Origin: a virus
Reading direction: 5' to 3' (one strand)
Length of the DNA stretch: 29,399 bases
IMG/VR virus record: IMGVR_UViG_3300001686_000021
Coordinates: 1 to 29,399 of that record
Shown: piece after piece, positions 13,658-24,127 of the stretch
Position numbering within the stretch: the first letter of the stretch is position 1
Layout: each line of letters begins with the position of its first letter
Translations under genes and position numbers: made by a program
Notes under the pieces: generated by a model
Told to the model about the DNA's origin: nothing
Seen by the model: only the letters and a program-made list of their open reading frames with translations
Database searches by the model: none

Positions 13658-15991
13658 ATGGATAATTTCGAATCTGAATCTAACCTTTATCAAGCACCCT
13701 CCTTCGCTGATCAAATTAGTGTCAATATCATGGATATCAACCCAGAAGAACCTCAACAGTTTATACCATTATCTCTCACTGGACATAATGAAAATATAGC
13801 GGCAATCCTTCCTAAATCAACTCTTGATCGCATTTCAGCGGAGCTTGTGGAAGGAATTGAAGAAGATATAAACTCACGTAAGGAGTGGGAGGATGGTCTT
13901 GCAGAAGCAATCGAACTTCTTGGCTTAAAGACTGATGCTAAAATAGATTTCCCCTTTGATAATGCTTGTGGAAGTTATTCTCCTATTATGATGCAAGTCA
14001 TTAATGATTTTCTAGCTGTAGCTATCTCTGAGCTTTTGCCTTTAGAGGGGCCTTCTAAGCAATTTATCGTTGGAGATGTTACAGATGAGATTGAAGATCA
14101 AGCGGATCGTATAGAATCATTCTTTAATATATTTCTAACAGAGATATGCGAAGAATACTACCCAGACATGAAAAAAATGCTTATCTGGGTATGTCTTGTT
14201 GGTATGTGCATTAGAAAAACCTATTTTGACCGTGATCTAGGGCGTCCGACCTCAGGATTTATTATGCCTCAAGATTTTATTGTTAATTATGGAACCACCA
14301 ACCTAAAAACATGTTGGAGAATGACAGAAGTATTGTCCCTTGATAAGAGAAAGGTTTTTAAAAAAGAACAAAACGGTACATTTATTGAGACGAACATATC
14401 ACCTGATGAGGGGGGAGATGAATCTACCATCAAAAAAACACTGGATCAGGTTCAAGGGGTAGAAAATGCCTCTACCGATAATAAAATAAATTACACGTTC
14501 TACGAGTGTCATACTTACCTTGATATGGAACAATTAAATATCGACGCCATGAATGGTGAAGATACTGATGATATGATGATGGATGTATCGGATAATCAAG
14601 GATTTAGACCGTATATCATTACAATCCATAAGAAAACAAATAAGATTGTTGCCTTATATAGAAACTGGGAAGAAGGAAGTACAGATTATGAGCGTACAGA
14701 TTTTTATACAGATTTTGGATATGCAGAAGGACTAGGCTTCTATAAGTATGGGGCTGCTCATCTCATTGGTGGCCTTGCAAAAGCAAGCACAGCCCTATTA
14801 AGACAAACGATAGACGGACAAACCCTTTCAAACTTTCCTGGTGGTATTCGTGCAAAAGGAATGCCTTTAGAAAATAACAATATATCCATAGGTCCATGTG
14901 AATTTATTGAAATGGATACAGGGGGTCTCCCAATTAATCAAGCCATTATGATGATGCCCTATAAGGAGCCGTCCCCTTATATCAATGCCTTAAGAAATGA
15001 ATTAGAGACTTCAGCATCTAGAATTATGGGTGCTGCCAATGCTCAAATCCCAGAATTTAACGCTAACGCTCCAGTTGGTACGACTTTAGCTCTTTTAGAT
15101 ATAATGAATCTTATCCAATCTACAGTGCTCCGTGGGTTAAGGGATTCCATGTCCAGAGAGTTTAAGAAATTCTACAAAATATTTGCTCAAGTTCTGCCAG
15201 ATGAACCTTATAAATTTGATAGAAGTGGCGGAAACTCCTACATTAGTAAGAATGATTTCATTGATCAAATATCGATGATTCCTATTGCTGATCCCCATTT
15301 GACGACAAAAATGCAACGAATCATGAGATCCCAATATCTTCAAGATTTGTGTCTAAAGTTTCCGGACCTCTATAATAGATATGAAGTCAATAAGATAGCA
15401 TTGAAAGAGATTAAGTTAACAGATTCACAAATAGAAAATATTCTTCCTGATAAAATGGAAGTCGCTCCTCTTGATCCGATCACAGAGAATCAAAATCTTA
15501 TAGTAGGAAAAGCAGCAAGGGCTAGCATAGATCAAGATCATACATCACACCTTGTTGTCCATGAGTTCATATTACAAGACCCATCATTACCCCCTCAAGT
15601 CGCAGCAGAGATGGCGGCCCATATTTCTCAACATAAGGCTTTCCAATTCCAAATTCAGATGCAGCAAATGATGGGTATGATGTTGCCTCCAAATCCGGAA
15701 GAATTACCCCCGCAACTTCAAAATCAAATTGCTATGCAAGCAGCTGAAGCTATTAGTCAACAACAACAGCAAGCCCAAGAGAATGCACCACCACCCCTTC
15801 TAGACCCTGCTGCGGTTATGCTTGAAAAAGTTAAAGTAGAAGATAAAGCCGTAGATCAACGTGAAATATCATCTCAGCGCGAAGCTCAAACAAAAGCTTT
15901 TGAAGCACAATTGGATTATGAAGCTAAGATGAAGGCCCTAGAAATAAAAGAGCAAGAATTAGAAATGAAAGCATCGCAAGGAATGTTATAG
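13658..15991 (+). CDS. portal protein
   Basis: This 777-residue protein forms the dodecameric portal ring through which DNA enters the head. The order fits podovirus-type (P22 gp1-like) portals. It has an acidic N-terminal arm, a core with FPFDNACGSYSPIMMQVINDFLA and MIWVCLVGMCIRKTYFD-like blocks, and the long helical stem region containing NFPGGIRAKGMPLE and MGAANAQIPEFNANAPVGTT. The C-terminus is a long glutamine- and methionine-rich helical tail (QFQIQMQQMMGMM, later EAQTKAFEAQLDYEAKMKALEIKEQE) that would project into the head as a barrel. Length is near the upper range of such portals. The start ATG has only a weak site. It follows the terminase as expected, apart from the cargo gene inserted between them. 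Confidence 0.88.
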   Translation: MDNFESESNLYQAPSFADQISVNIMDINPEEPQQFIPLSLTGHNENIAAILPKSTLDRISAELVEGIEEDINSRKEWEDGLAEAIELLGLKTDAKIDFPFDNACGSYSPIMMQVINDFLAVAISELLPLEGPSKQFIVGDVTDEIEDQADRIESFFNIFLTEICEEYYPDMKKMLIWVCLVGMCIRKTYFDRDLGRPTSGFIMPQDFIVNYGTTNLKTCWRMTEVLSLDKRKVFKKEQNGTFIETNISPDEGGDESTIKKTLDQVQGVENASTDNKINYTFYECHTYLDMEQLNIDAMNGEDTDDMMMDVSDNQGFRPYIITIHKKTNKIVALYRNWEEGSTDYERTDFYTDFGYAEGLGFYKYGAAHLIGGLAKASTALLRQTIDGQTLSNFPGGIRAKGMPLENNNISIGPCEFIEMDTGGLPINQAIMMMPYKEPSPYINALRNELETSASRIMGAANAQIPEFNANAPVGTTLALLDIMNLIQSTVLRGLRDSMSREFKKFYKIFAQVLPDEPYKFDRSGGNSYISKNDFIDQISMIPIADPHLTTKMQRIMRSQYLQDLCLKFPDLYNRYEVNKIALKEIKLTDSQIENILPDKMEVAPLDPITENQNLIVGKAARASIDQDHTSHLVVHEFILQDPSLPPQVAAEMAAHISQHKAFQFQIQMQQMMGMMLPPNPEELPPQLQNQIAMQAAEAISQQQQQAQENAPPPLLDPAAVMLEKVKVEDKAVDQREISSQREAQTKAFEAQLDYEAKMKALEIKEQELEMKASQGML

Positions 15992-16054
15992 TTGATGTTT
16001 TCTGAGTTGAACAGACTCCACAACAAACATTAAAGTTTGTATACATCTCATTCT

Positions 16055-16091
16055 CAAATGCATACAAACATATGTGCTTTGTATGCATTTG
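16055..16091 (+). repeat. perfect 14-bp hairpin after the portal gene
   Basis: The arm at 16055-16068 (CAAATGCATACAAA) and its exact complement at 16078-16091 enclose a nine-base loop. A related half-copy, GTTTGTATAC, lies about 30 bases upstream (16035-16044). No T-run follows, so it is not a standard terminator. It could be an RNA stability or processing element, or a regulator site. The rest of 15992-16255 holds no gene that I can support. Confidence 0.6.
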
Positions 16092-16255
16092 GTCAAGAGA
16101 TATACACTGTTAATACAATATACAAAAGTTTAAGCTTAAATCTTTATTTCTATAAAATTTTAGCAATGTGATACACTTATCTTGATGAGAATGGTTCTTA
16201 TCCTATGTCTAATAAAAGGTCATAGAATTATTAGTGTATGAAGAGGGTTAGTAAA

Positions 16256-16540
16256 ATGAACAAGCATCATAGAGATGAAATGGAAATGAAACATCAGGGT
16301 CGTCATAGGGAAAGTCATAAAGATAAGCACAAAAAGAAAATGTCCGGTGGGGGAAGTATGGTAGGAGAAAAGACACGCAATACTTCAGGGTATGATCACG
16401 CAGATTGGGCCGCTGTTCAAAGTATGGTTACAGGTAAGCATCCAACAACTCATTTAGCCACTGTAAAGTGTGGTGGTGGTAGGGCAGAACGCATGGCCGC
16501 TGGTGGCGTTGGAAAAATTAGACACGAAGCATATGATTAG
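16256..16540 (+). CDS. small basic head-region protein
   Basis: This 94-residue protein is counted from the ATG at 16256, preceded by AAGAGG at a suitable distance; an ATG at 16238 has no site. It is very rich in histidine, lysine and arginine at the N-terminus (HHRDEMEMKHQGRHRESHKDKHKKK). Glycine-rich segments follow (SGGGSMVGEK, CGGGRAERMAAGGVGKIRHEA). The ending MAAGGVGKIRHE is common in small proteins lying between portal and capsid genes of related phages. The charge would suit binding DNA or an acidic scaffold in the head, but this is inference. Confidence 0.65.
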   Translation: MNKHHRDEMEMKHQGRHRESHKDKHKKKMSGGGSMVGEKTRNTSGYDHADWAAVQSMVTGKHPTTHLATVKCGGGRAERMAAGGVGKIRHEAYD

Positions 16541-16608
16541 GTTATAATTATAAATGATAGTTGAATGTCTGCTACATGCCGTGTGTTTCTTATAAAATAG
16601 AAATCTAG

Positions 16609-16658
16609 ACTATCTTTATAAGAGGATAAGTTATTCACTCATTTACTTATCCTCTTAT
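16609..16658. terminator. terminator between converging genes
   Basis: A perfect 14-bp stem (16618-16631 with 16645-16658) closes a 13-base loop. On the plus strand it is followed by a T-rich TTTAATTT. It separates the rightward basic protein from the leftward cargo gene whose stop begins at 16660. The preceding ACTATCTTTATA (16609-16620) recurs at 21337-21348. Confidence 0.75.
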
Positions 16659-16659
16659 T

Positions 16660-17094
16660 TTAATTTAAATTTGAATCACTATATATTTTTAATCCCTTTT
16701 CACCTAATGAAATAGATATAATCTCGGATTTAACATAGCTCGTCACAAATTCTTTATCTGATGGTTTAAATAAGCTATTATCCCAATATTTTGTTATTTT
16801 GCATACACTTGGACGCGTAGGAGTATAGGATAAATTATATCCATTGTTTTCATTATTTTCATCCATTTTTTTTCTTACAAGAAAGATCCTAGGATTTTCA
16901 TCATCATAATAAAGTAATACTTTGTCATTAATGTTTGTATTTATTTCTTTTAATACAGATATTGGAATAATTATAAGAAGATAACAACGATCTGCAACTC
17001 TTTTTGTTTTAATTTTTTGAAAATTAACAGAAATATATGTGGAGTTACTTTTATTTCGTCTGAATCTTAGAGGTTTGAGCTCTATAAAAGCCAT
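16660..17094 (-). CDS. leftward cargo gene, hypothetical
   Basis: This 144-residue protein is read against the head operon. Its middle, LIIIPISVLKEINTNINDKVLLYYDDENPRIFLV (residues about 39-73), has the strand-helix-turn-strand look of swapped-hairpin AbrB/SpoVT-type DNA-binding domains. It has extra strands before and after, and a YTPTRPSVCKITKYW segment. That likeness is weak and by eye only. A distant AAAGG lies 13 bases upstream of the ATG. The gene has its own promoter-like region and a terminator at its 3' end, so it is an independent unit, as is typical of morons. Some phages carry a comparable small gene here, so a late-gene regulator is also possible. Confidence 0.6.
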   Translation of the reverse strand: MAFIELKPLRFRRNKSNSTYISVNFQKIKTKRVADRCYLLIIIPISVLKEINTNINDKVLLYYDDENPRIFLVRKKMDENNENNGYNLSYTPTRPSVCKITKYWDNSLFKPSDKEFVTSYVKSEIISISLGEKGLKIYSDSNLN

Positions 17095-17137
17095 ATTATT
17101 TTGTAACCTTTCTGATATAAAAATTAAAAAACTTTGT

Positions 17138-17167
17138 AATATTTACGTAATATTATCTTTGTGTCAA
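17138..17167 (-). promoter_or_regulatory. promoter of the leftward cargo gene at 17094
   Basis: On the minus strand, a perfect TTGACA (plus 17162-17167) is followed after 18 bases by AATATT (plus 17138-17143), four of six consensus bases. It lies about 45 bases upstream of the ATG. Confidence 0.45.
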
Positions 17168-17188
17168 GAAAAAAATTGCTTTTGTATT

Positions 17189-17207
17189 GACAATAAGAAA
17201 AATTGTC
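17189..17207 (+). promoter_or_regulatory. operator-like inverted repeat before the head operon
   Basis: GACAAT (17189-17194) and ATTGTC (17202-17207) form a 6-bp inverted repeat. The left arm overlaps a TTGACA (17187-17192) that could be a rightward -35, although the obvious TATAAA downstream is spaced too far (24 bases). It is a candidate control site for the chaperonin/head operon starting at 17258. Confidence 0.3.
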
Positions 17208-17257
17208 TCATAGCATTATAAATACAATTTAACTAAAATTATAGAAAAGGAGTTAAA

Positions 17258-17539
17258 ATGACAGAATCCCCCTTCGAAAGTGGCCCTTATGCAAGTCTAA
17301 AAGTTCAGTTCATTAAGACAATGGAAGAGAGCATTACAAAAAATAAAAATGCTACTTTGAATCAATTTCCCGACAAAGTTTCTTTAAATTCACATGTGGA
17401 TAAAGTATCAGGATGGCAAGAAGCAGTAGATGCTTTTAAAAAGCTTGCTGAATTTATAGAAAATCCTCCCTCTCCAGGGCCAGCCCCGGAACAGTCAATT
17501 ATGTCACCTACTATCACTGATGGAGAGATCGTAGAATAG
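17258..17539 (+). CDS. hypothetical protein, first gene of head operon
   Basis: This 93-residue protein has AAGGAG six bases before the ATG. It begins MTESPFESGPYASLK and has a helical middle (WQEAVDAFKKLAEFIENPP). It ends in a proline-rich acidic tail (PSPGPAPEQ, DGEIVE). It resembles the short helical proteins found between portal and scaffold genes in podovirus-like phages. No biochemical role is known to me. One base separates its stop from the start of the GroES-like gene, so the two are co-translated. Confidence 0.65.
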   Translation: MTESPFESGPYASLKVQFIKTMEESITKNKNATLNQFPDKVSLNSHVDKVSGWQEAVDAFKKLAEFIENPPSPGPAPEQSIMSPTITDGEIVE

Positions 17540-17540
17540 A

Positions 17541-17969
17541 ATGGCGCGTGAGTTACCATCAAATGATCTTATAAGAGAACGCCTCGGAGAAGATCACCCT
17601 ATTCCTCTGGGATGGACAGCTATTATAGAAACCTATTCCCCAGGAGACAACTTTAAGTGTCCGGACGGATCGGATTCAGTTTTTGTGCGTCCTGATACAG
17701 CTATTGATAGAGATCAATATCATAGCTGTATAGGACGCATTCTCATGCTAGGAGCCTCTTGTTTTAAAGGGGAAAAGTTCAAATATTGGGATGTTTTCCC
17801 TGAAGTAGGGGATTACGTCAAAGTTAAAAAATATACAGGCATCTTAAATACATGGGACAATCAAGAAACAGGTGAACAAGTGAATATTCAAGAGATAGAA
17901 GATGTTCTCTTGCGTGTTATTATTCCTGATCCTTCTCGTTGTTCCACGCACAAATTTGTAGGGCAATAA
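17541..17969 (+). CDS. GroES-like co-chaperonin
   Basis: This 142-residue protein reads as a GroES-type beta barrel with longer loops. GWTAIIETYSP (24-34) matches the first strand of GroES. A loop at 35-61 with the hydrophobic VFV at 47-49 matches the mobile loop and its IVL tripeptide. GRILMLG (65-71) matches GEVLAVG, VGDYVKVKKYTG (89-100) matches VGDIVIFNDGYG, and EIEDVLLRVIIPD (118-130) matches the closing strand. Phage co-chaperonins such as T4 gp31 and RB49 CocO are equally divergent. A GroEL gene lies 1.7 kb downstream in the same operon, so it should cap that ring during capsid folding. A GroES-fold head protein with another role is the alternative. The stop overlaps the next start. 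Confidence 0.6.
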   Translation: MARELPSNDLIRERLGEDHPIPLGWTAIIETYSPGDNFKCPDGSDSVFVRPDTAIDRDQYHSCIGRILMLGASCFKGEKFKYWDVFPEVGDYVKVKKYTGILNTWDNQETGEQVNIQEIEDVLLRVIIPDPSRCSTHKFVGQ

Positions 17970-19069
17970 TGAGTAACTCAGAAAATGTTAATACGACATC
18001 ACCAATAGCCACCCAACCTATCATCAATATTATTAATCCCATAGGATCAGAAGATATCTCCTGGGAAGTGAAAGATGGGGAACCTATCGATCTTCCTTTT
18101 CAAGAAGAAATAAAGAAAGAAGAAGTTGTTGAGCCAGAAAAAATAGAAAATGAACAAGAAGCGGGAGAAGAACCTCAAGCAGAAGATATTGAAGCCAAAG
18201 AGCCAGAAGATGAAACCCTCGAAAAAGAAAAGAAAAAACCTTTACGTGCTCCAAAAGATAGACGAATTGCAGAGTTAACACGTAAAAACAAACAATATGA
18301 AGCTGTCCTCTCAGATACATTGAAGCAAAAAGAGTATTTAGAGCGTCAATTATCTCAAAAAGCACAAGAGAAGATAGTAGCGGAAGAGAATCTACTAAAA
18401 AATCACCTTGAAAACATTGAAAAGGCCCATGCTGATGCTCTCGAAGAGGGTGACTATGAAAAAGCAGCTAAGGCAGCCAATCTTATGGCCCAATATGCTG
18501 CTCGACATGAAACAATAGCTCAGCAAAAATATCAACTTAGCATACCTGCTCCACAAAATCTCCCCCCAGAAAATCAACCTCCCCGTCTATATGAACAAAG
18601 TGAAGAGTTTCAAACTAACGGTAAAGATTGGATTGAAAACAATACTTGGGCTGATCAAAACTCTAATAACTTTGATGAAGAAATGCTTGGAGAGGCAGAA
18701 AATTACGTCAACTTATTGATGAAACAATACAAGTTTGAAGGAAGGGCGAACGATATCGGAAAGCCTGAATTTTTTAATCGAATTACGCAGCATGTTCGTG
18801 AGGTTTTTGATATTGCTCCTCCTTCAAAGCCGATTAAAGAAAAGTTAGTCATGAATGCTAATACGACGTCAAATGTAGCACCAGTTAACAGAACAGGCAC
18901 TATGTCTAATGTGGCCAGAGGTAAGCAAGAGATAGTTTTATCTCCTGAACAAGTTAAAATGGCTCATTCCATGAGTGGTATTAAACTCAATGGGCAGAGA
19001 ATAACAGATAGAAAGCAATTAGAAAATTTATATAGAGACAATCTAAGAAATCAGATGAAAAGGGGATAA
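17969..19069 (+). CDS. scaffolding-like protein
   Basis: This 366-residue protein is counted from the ATG at 17969, which overlaps the preceding stop (TAATG). The N-terminal third is strongly acidic (EEIKKEEVVEPEKIENEQE and similar). Next comes a long coiled-coil stretch (about residues 90-185, RRIAELTRKNKQYEAVLSD onward), then a proline-rich linker. The basic C-terminus contains LSPEQVKMAHSMSGIKLNG and YRDNLRNQMKRG. Such composition and the position just before the capsid gene are typical of scaffolding proteins, which organise the prohead and leave before or during packaging. The basic C-terminal helix would bind the capsid protein. A minus-strand ORF here (18084-18365) is a shadow caused by the repeated acidic codons. 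Confidence 0.7.
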   Translation: MSNSENVNTTSPIATQPIINIINPIGSEDISWEVKDGEPIDLPFQEEIKKEEVVEPEKIENEQEAGEEPQAEDIEAKEPEDETLEKEKKKPLRAPKDRRIAELTRKNKQYEAVLSDTLKQKEYLERQLSQKAQEKIVAEENLLKNHLENIEKAHADALEEGDYEKAAKAANLMAQYAARHETIAQQKYQLSIPAPQNLPPENQPPRLYEQSEEFQTNGKDWIENNTWADQNSNNFDEEMLGEAENYVNLLMKQYKFEGRANDIGKPEFFNRITQHVREVFDIAPPSKPIKEKLVMNANTTSNVAPVNRTGTMSNVARGKQEIVLSPEQVKMAHSMSGIKLNGQRITDRKQLENLYRDNLRNQMKRG

Positions 19070-19075
19070 TCTTTT

Positions 19076-21288
<2,213 letters not shown>

Positions 21289-21488
21289 AAACAAATTATT
21301 TAAAATTATATATTTCGCTCCCTTAAATTATCTGATACTATCTTTATATCAAGTGGTGTTTTATATACTACTTCGTCCCTTCGGGTTGACGTTTATAAAA
21401 TATTGGGTGTAAAGGCTCCTCGTATTTTCTTTCGCTTCGTGCGCAAATCCTCAGTTTTCACAATTTATTAATTTTTTGGAGTTTAATC
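21289..21488 (+). promoter_or_regulatory. leader between groEL and the capsid genes
   Basis: This 200-bp gap has no gene. It holds TGATACTATC at 21333-21342 (also at 11223-11232 before the terminase), a small hairpin at 21374-21391 with a UUCG-type loop (CCCTTCGGG), and TTGACG at 21386-21391 with a poor -10 (TAAAGG) after 18 bases. A good GGAG lies before the capsid-region start. The leader probably boosts or separates expression of the abundant virion proteins; a phage-specific promoter is possible. Confidence 0.4.
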
Positions 21489-22079
21489 ATGACTTATGGC
21501 GTTAATGCGCCTTTAGGTCTTGTTGCAAACAGCACATATGGTGCTTCCCCATGGACGGGAGCGGTTTACCCATATCAAATTACGGCTGCTTACGCGACAA
21601 GTCTATTTGAAGGCGATCTTGTTACTATGGCTAGCGGATTACTTACTCGCTATGCTGCTGCTACCCCTTATCCCGTTGGTGTTTTTTGGGGATGTCGATA
21701 TACAGATACAAATGGCATTGTCCAATTTAGCAAATATTGGCCCGCTTCTACAGCTGTTTTTGCCGGTACTGTTGCTATTGCCAATGTAATTGTAGACCCT
21801 AACACGATATTCACTATTCAATGTAATGCGACTGTCACACCTACAATTGCTAACGCGATTAACAAAAATGCTGACATAAGCTTTGCCACGTCTGGAAATA
21901 CGAGCACGGGTCAATCTGGTATGATGCTGGATACCAACACATTCGCAACGACAGCTACTTTACCACTACATATTATCGGATTTGATCCTATCCCAGGGAA
22001 TGTCTCAGGAACTCCTTATGCAAATCTATTGGTAAAGCTCAACGCAACATCAACCTCAGCTGGCGCAACAGGAGTATAA
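21489..22079 (+). CDS. head decoration/stabilisation-like structural protein
   Basis: This 196-residue protein has GGAG seven bases before the ATG and lies five bases before the major capsid gene. It is rich in Ala, Thr, Tyr and beta-strand patterns: YPYQITAAYATSLFEGDLVTMASG, PVGVFWGCRYTDTNG and FSKYWPASTAVFAGTVAIANVIVDP. This order (GDLV, GVFxGxxY, YWPA) is shared by small structural proteins found upstream of Mu-T-like or HK97-like capsid genes. They are thought to decorate or stabilise the shell. The composition fits a virion protein made in large amounts, and alternate-frame ORFs here are shadows. Confidence 0.65.
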   Translation: MTYGVNAPLGLVANSTYGASPWTGAVYPYQITAAYATSLFEGDLVTMASGLLTRYAAATPYPVGVFWGCRYTDTNGIVQFSKYWPASTAVFAGTVAIANVIVDPNTIFTIQCNATVTPTIANAINKNADISFATSGNTSTGQSGMMLDTNTFATTATLPLHIIGFDPIPGNVSGTPYANLLVKLNATSTSAGATGV

Positions 22080-22084
22080 TTGAA

Positions 22085-22990
22085 ATGGCTATTATTACAT
22101 TACAATCTATCCAACAGTTGATTCGCCCAGGTTTAGCGGCTGTTTTCGGTGACTATTTAACTTATAATGATCAGTGGAAAGAGATTTTCACACAACATAT
22201 CTCCGACAAAGCGGTCGAATATGAAGTTGAAATGCGTCTTCTTCCAATGGCTCAGTTTAAGCCAGATGGTGGCCCTGTCATTTATGGTGATATGGCACAA
22301 CAGTTCACAACACAGTATTTTCATCGTAACTTTGGTATTGGATTCCAAATTACGGCAAATACGATTCGTGACAACCTTTATAAGGATGAATGGCCGCGTG
22401 CTACTGAATCTGGCAAAGATTCTATGCGCCAAGCTAAGAACATTGAAGGCGCAAGCGTTCTGAATAATGGATTTAGTACAAGTTATCCGGTTTCAGATGG
22501 TCAGCCGTTGTTCTCAACATCGCACCCTGTTCAAGGTAATGTTGTACCAAATACATTTTCGGTTCCAACACAACTTAATGAAACTGCCTTACAAGATGCT
22601 CTTATTGGTATTCAACAATTCTTGAATGCTTCTGGCTTGCGTATTGCTTTGAATTCAGAAAAGTTGATTGTACCTCCTGCACTTCAGTTCACGGCAAACG
22701 TTCTTTTGGAATCAAAGTTCAGGACTTCAACTGCCAATAACGATATTTCAGCTATTTATAATCTTAGCTCTGTTCCTATGGGATATCGGACGAACCAATT
22801 CCTTAGCAATCCTAATGCTTGGTTTCTTTTGACGGATGAATCGAACGGTTTCAAGTACTACGAACGTGATCCCCTCACCATCGATATGTTCACTGATACA
22901 ACGACACGTAACTTAAACGTTACCTTCGTTGAACGGTATTCATTTGGTGTTTCTAACTGGCGCGCCTCTTACGGTTCGCAAGGAGTATAA
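22085..22990 (+). CDS. major capsid protein (Mu gpT/HK97-fold type)
   Basis: This 301-residue protein starts with a helical arm (LQSIQQLIRPGLAAVFGDY). It carries the signature of the Mu gpT-like capsid group: SDGQPLFSTSHPVQGN near residue 140, an SGLRIALNSEKLIVPPALQ block, and a C-terminal ERYSFGVSNWRASYGSQGV. This group has the HK97 fold. It forms the icosahedral shell together with the scaffold-like protein and the portal. Length is typical. The gene sits directly downstream of the decoration-like gene, and a Shine-Dalgarno-like GGAG lies at the preceding stop. It is the most likely client of the phage chaperonin, since T4 gp31 serves capsid folding in the same way (established for T4; inferred here). 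Confidence 0.85.
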   Translation: MAIITLQSIQQLIRPGLAAVFGDYLTYNDQWKEIFTQHISDKAVEYEVEMRLLPMAQFKPDGGPVIYGDMAQQFTTQYFHRNFGIGFQITANTIRDNLYKDEWPRATESGKDSMRQAKNIEGASVLNNGFSTSYPVSDGQPLFSTSHPVQGNVVPNTFSVPTQLNETALQDALIGIQQFLNASGLRIALNSEKLIVPPALQFTANVLLESKFRTSTANNDISAIYNLSSVPMGYRTNQFLSNPNAWFLLTDESNGFKYYERDPLTIDMFTDTTTRNLNVTFVERYSFGVSNWRASYGSQGV

Positions 22991-22994
22991 TCGC

Positions 22995-24116
22995 ATGTCT
23001 ATTACTGTTCCACCAAAAGGTACGCATTTTTCTGATGGTGTAAGAGTAGGCCCAATACTTGGCTCCCAGTATATTGCTGGGGCCAATGTATTAGCACCTG
23101 CTACACAAGTGGCGTCACCTATAGATTCTTTGGCTCCTGGTGTTTATATAACGCCAACCTCTTTACTTGATATCATTCCATTTGCTGTTTCAACTGCAAA
23201 CATAGCGGCAGCACAAACAGCAGCAGCAGCGGGTTATTTGACATTATTGTCAACATCTAATGCTGGTATTACTTGGATGGCATCTTTTGCTGGAACTTCT
23301 GGACCATCTGGGGCTGGTGTTATAGCATTAGATGTTCCAAGAAATGTAACAGTTACTGGATTTGCCAATACGGTACAAGTTAACGTTTATATTTTTGGAT
23401 GGGATCAATACGAACAGCCTATGGTTGAACAGATTGTTGGTCCAACAGGGGCTACGAGTTCAGTTGGAGTAAAAGCCTGGAAATATATTCAATCTGTATA
23501 TGTTGATGGTGGCACAACAGCTAACATCAGCGTAGGAGTTGGAAACGTATTCGGACTTCCTTATTTTCTTGGTGATGCAAACTATGTATTTTCTCAGAAT
23601 TTTAATGGTGCTCTCGATGCAGGTACAATTGTCGTAGGTGACCCAGAAACAGCAACAGGTACAACAGGTGATGTAAGGGGTACATATACACCCGCAGCAA
23701 ATGCCAACACTGTTAAGAGACTTACTCTTAATATGTATAATGCGAGTGGAGATACTCGAAATTATAATGCTGCAACAGTTGGTACGGTATATTTAGCAAA
23801 CAATGCTTTAGCTATAACCAATACCACACGTACAATCACAGTAACAGCTCCTGGACATAATTTCACAAATGGTGAAAATGTGACTATTGCTGGTTCCGCT
23901 GCTATTGGAAACATCACAACTGGTCAGATAAATATCACTGCACCTGTCACTATTACGAATTCAAGCACATTTACTTATACATTTACTGGAACTGCGGCTA
24001 CGAGCAGCGCTTCTGGTGGTGGTGCTGCAATTCAAATGACACCTGCTAAAGGAAATCTCTATCAAAATCCAGCTGGTAGGTTTGGTGTTGCTCAATTTGT
24101 AAGAGCATTATTTTAA
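22995..24116 (+). CDS. structural protein with FCCH-like domain
   Basis: This 373-residue protein is counted from the ATG at 22995, preceded by AGGAG; an earlier in-frame start lies inside the capsid gene. The N-terminal part (PPKGTHFSDGVRVGP) and the glycine-, valine- and threonine-rich core (VYIFGWDQYEQPMVEQIVGP) look like a beta-rich head or neck protein. Near residues 275-355 is an extra beta module: YLANNALAITNT, TITVTAPGHNFTNGENVTI, ITTGQINITAPV, FTYTFTGTA and a GGG turn. Phage annotations often call this a ubiquitin-activating E1 FCCH-like domain. A related copy is in the next gene. The C-terminus ends AQFVRALF. It is most likely a virion protein. Confidence 0.65.
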   Translation: MSITVPPKGTHFSDGVRVGPILGSQYIAGANVLAPATQVASPIDSLAPGVYITPTSLLDIIPFAVSTANIAAAQTAAAAGYLTLLSTSNAGITWMASFAGTSGPSGAGVIALDVPRNVTVTGFANTVQVNVYIFGWDQYEQPMVEQIVGPTGATSSVGVKAWKYIQSVYVDGGTTANISVGVGNVFGLPYFLGDANYVFSQNFNGALDAGTIVVGDPETATGTTGDVRGTYTPAANANTVKRLTLNMYNASGDTRNYNAATVGTVYLANNALAITNTTRTITVTAPGHNFTNGENVTIAGSAAIGNITTGQINITAPVTITNSSTFTYTFTGTAATSSASGGGAAIQMTPAKGNLYQNPAGRFGVAQFVRALF

Positions 24117-24127
24117 GGAATATAGAT

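Noticed and set aside
18084-18365. Minus-strand leucine-rich ORF opposite the scaffold-like gene
   Set aside because: Antisense of repeated Glu and Lys codons gives Leu, Phe and Ser. The pattern is an artefact of the acidic coiled-coil coding strand.
21360-21460. Possible tRNA or other stable RNA in the capsid leader
   Set aside because: No cloverleaf can be drawn. Only a small hairpin with a UUCG-type loop is present.
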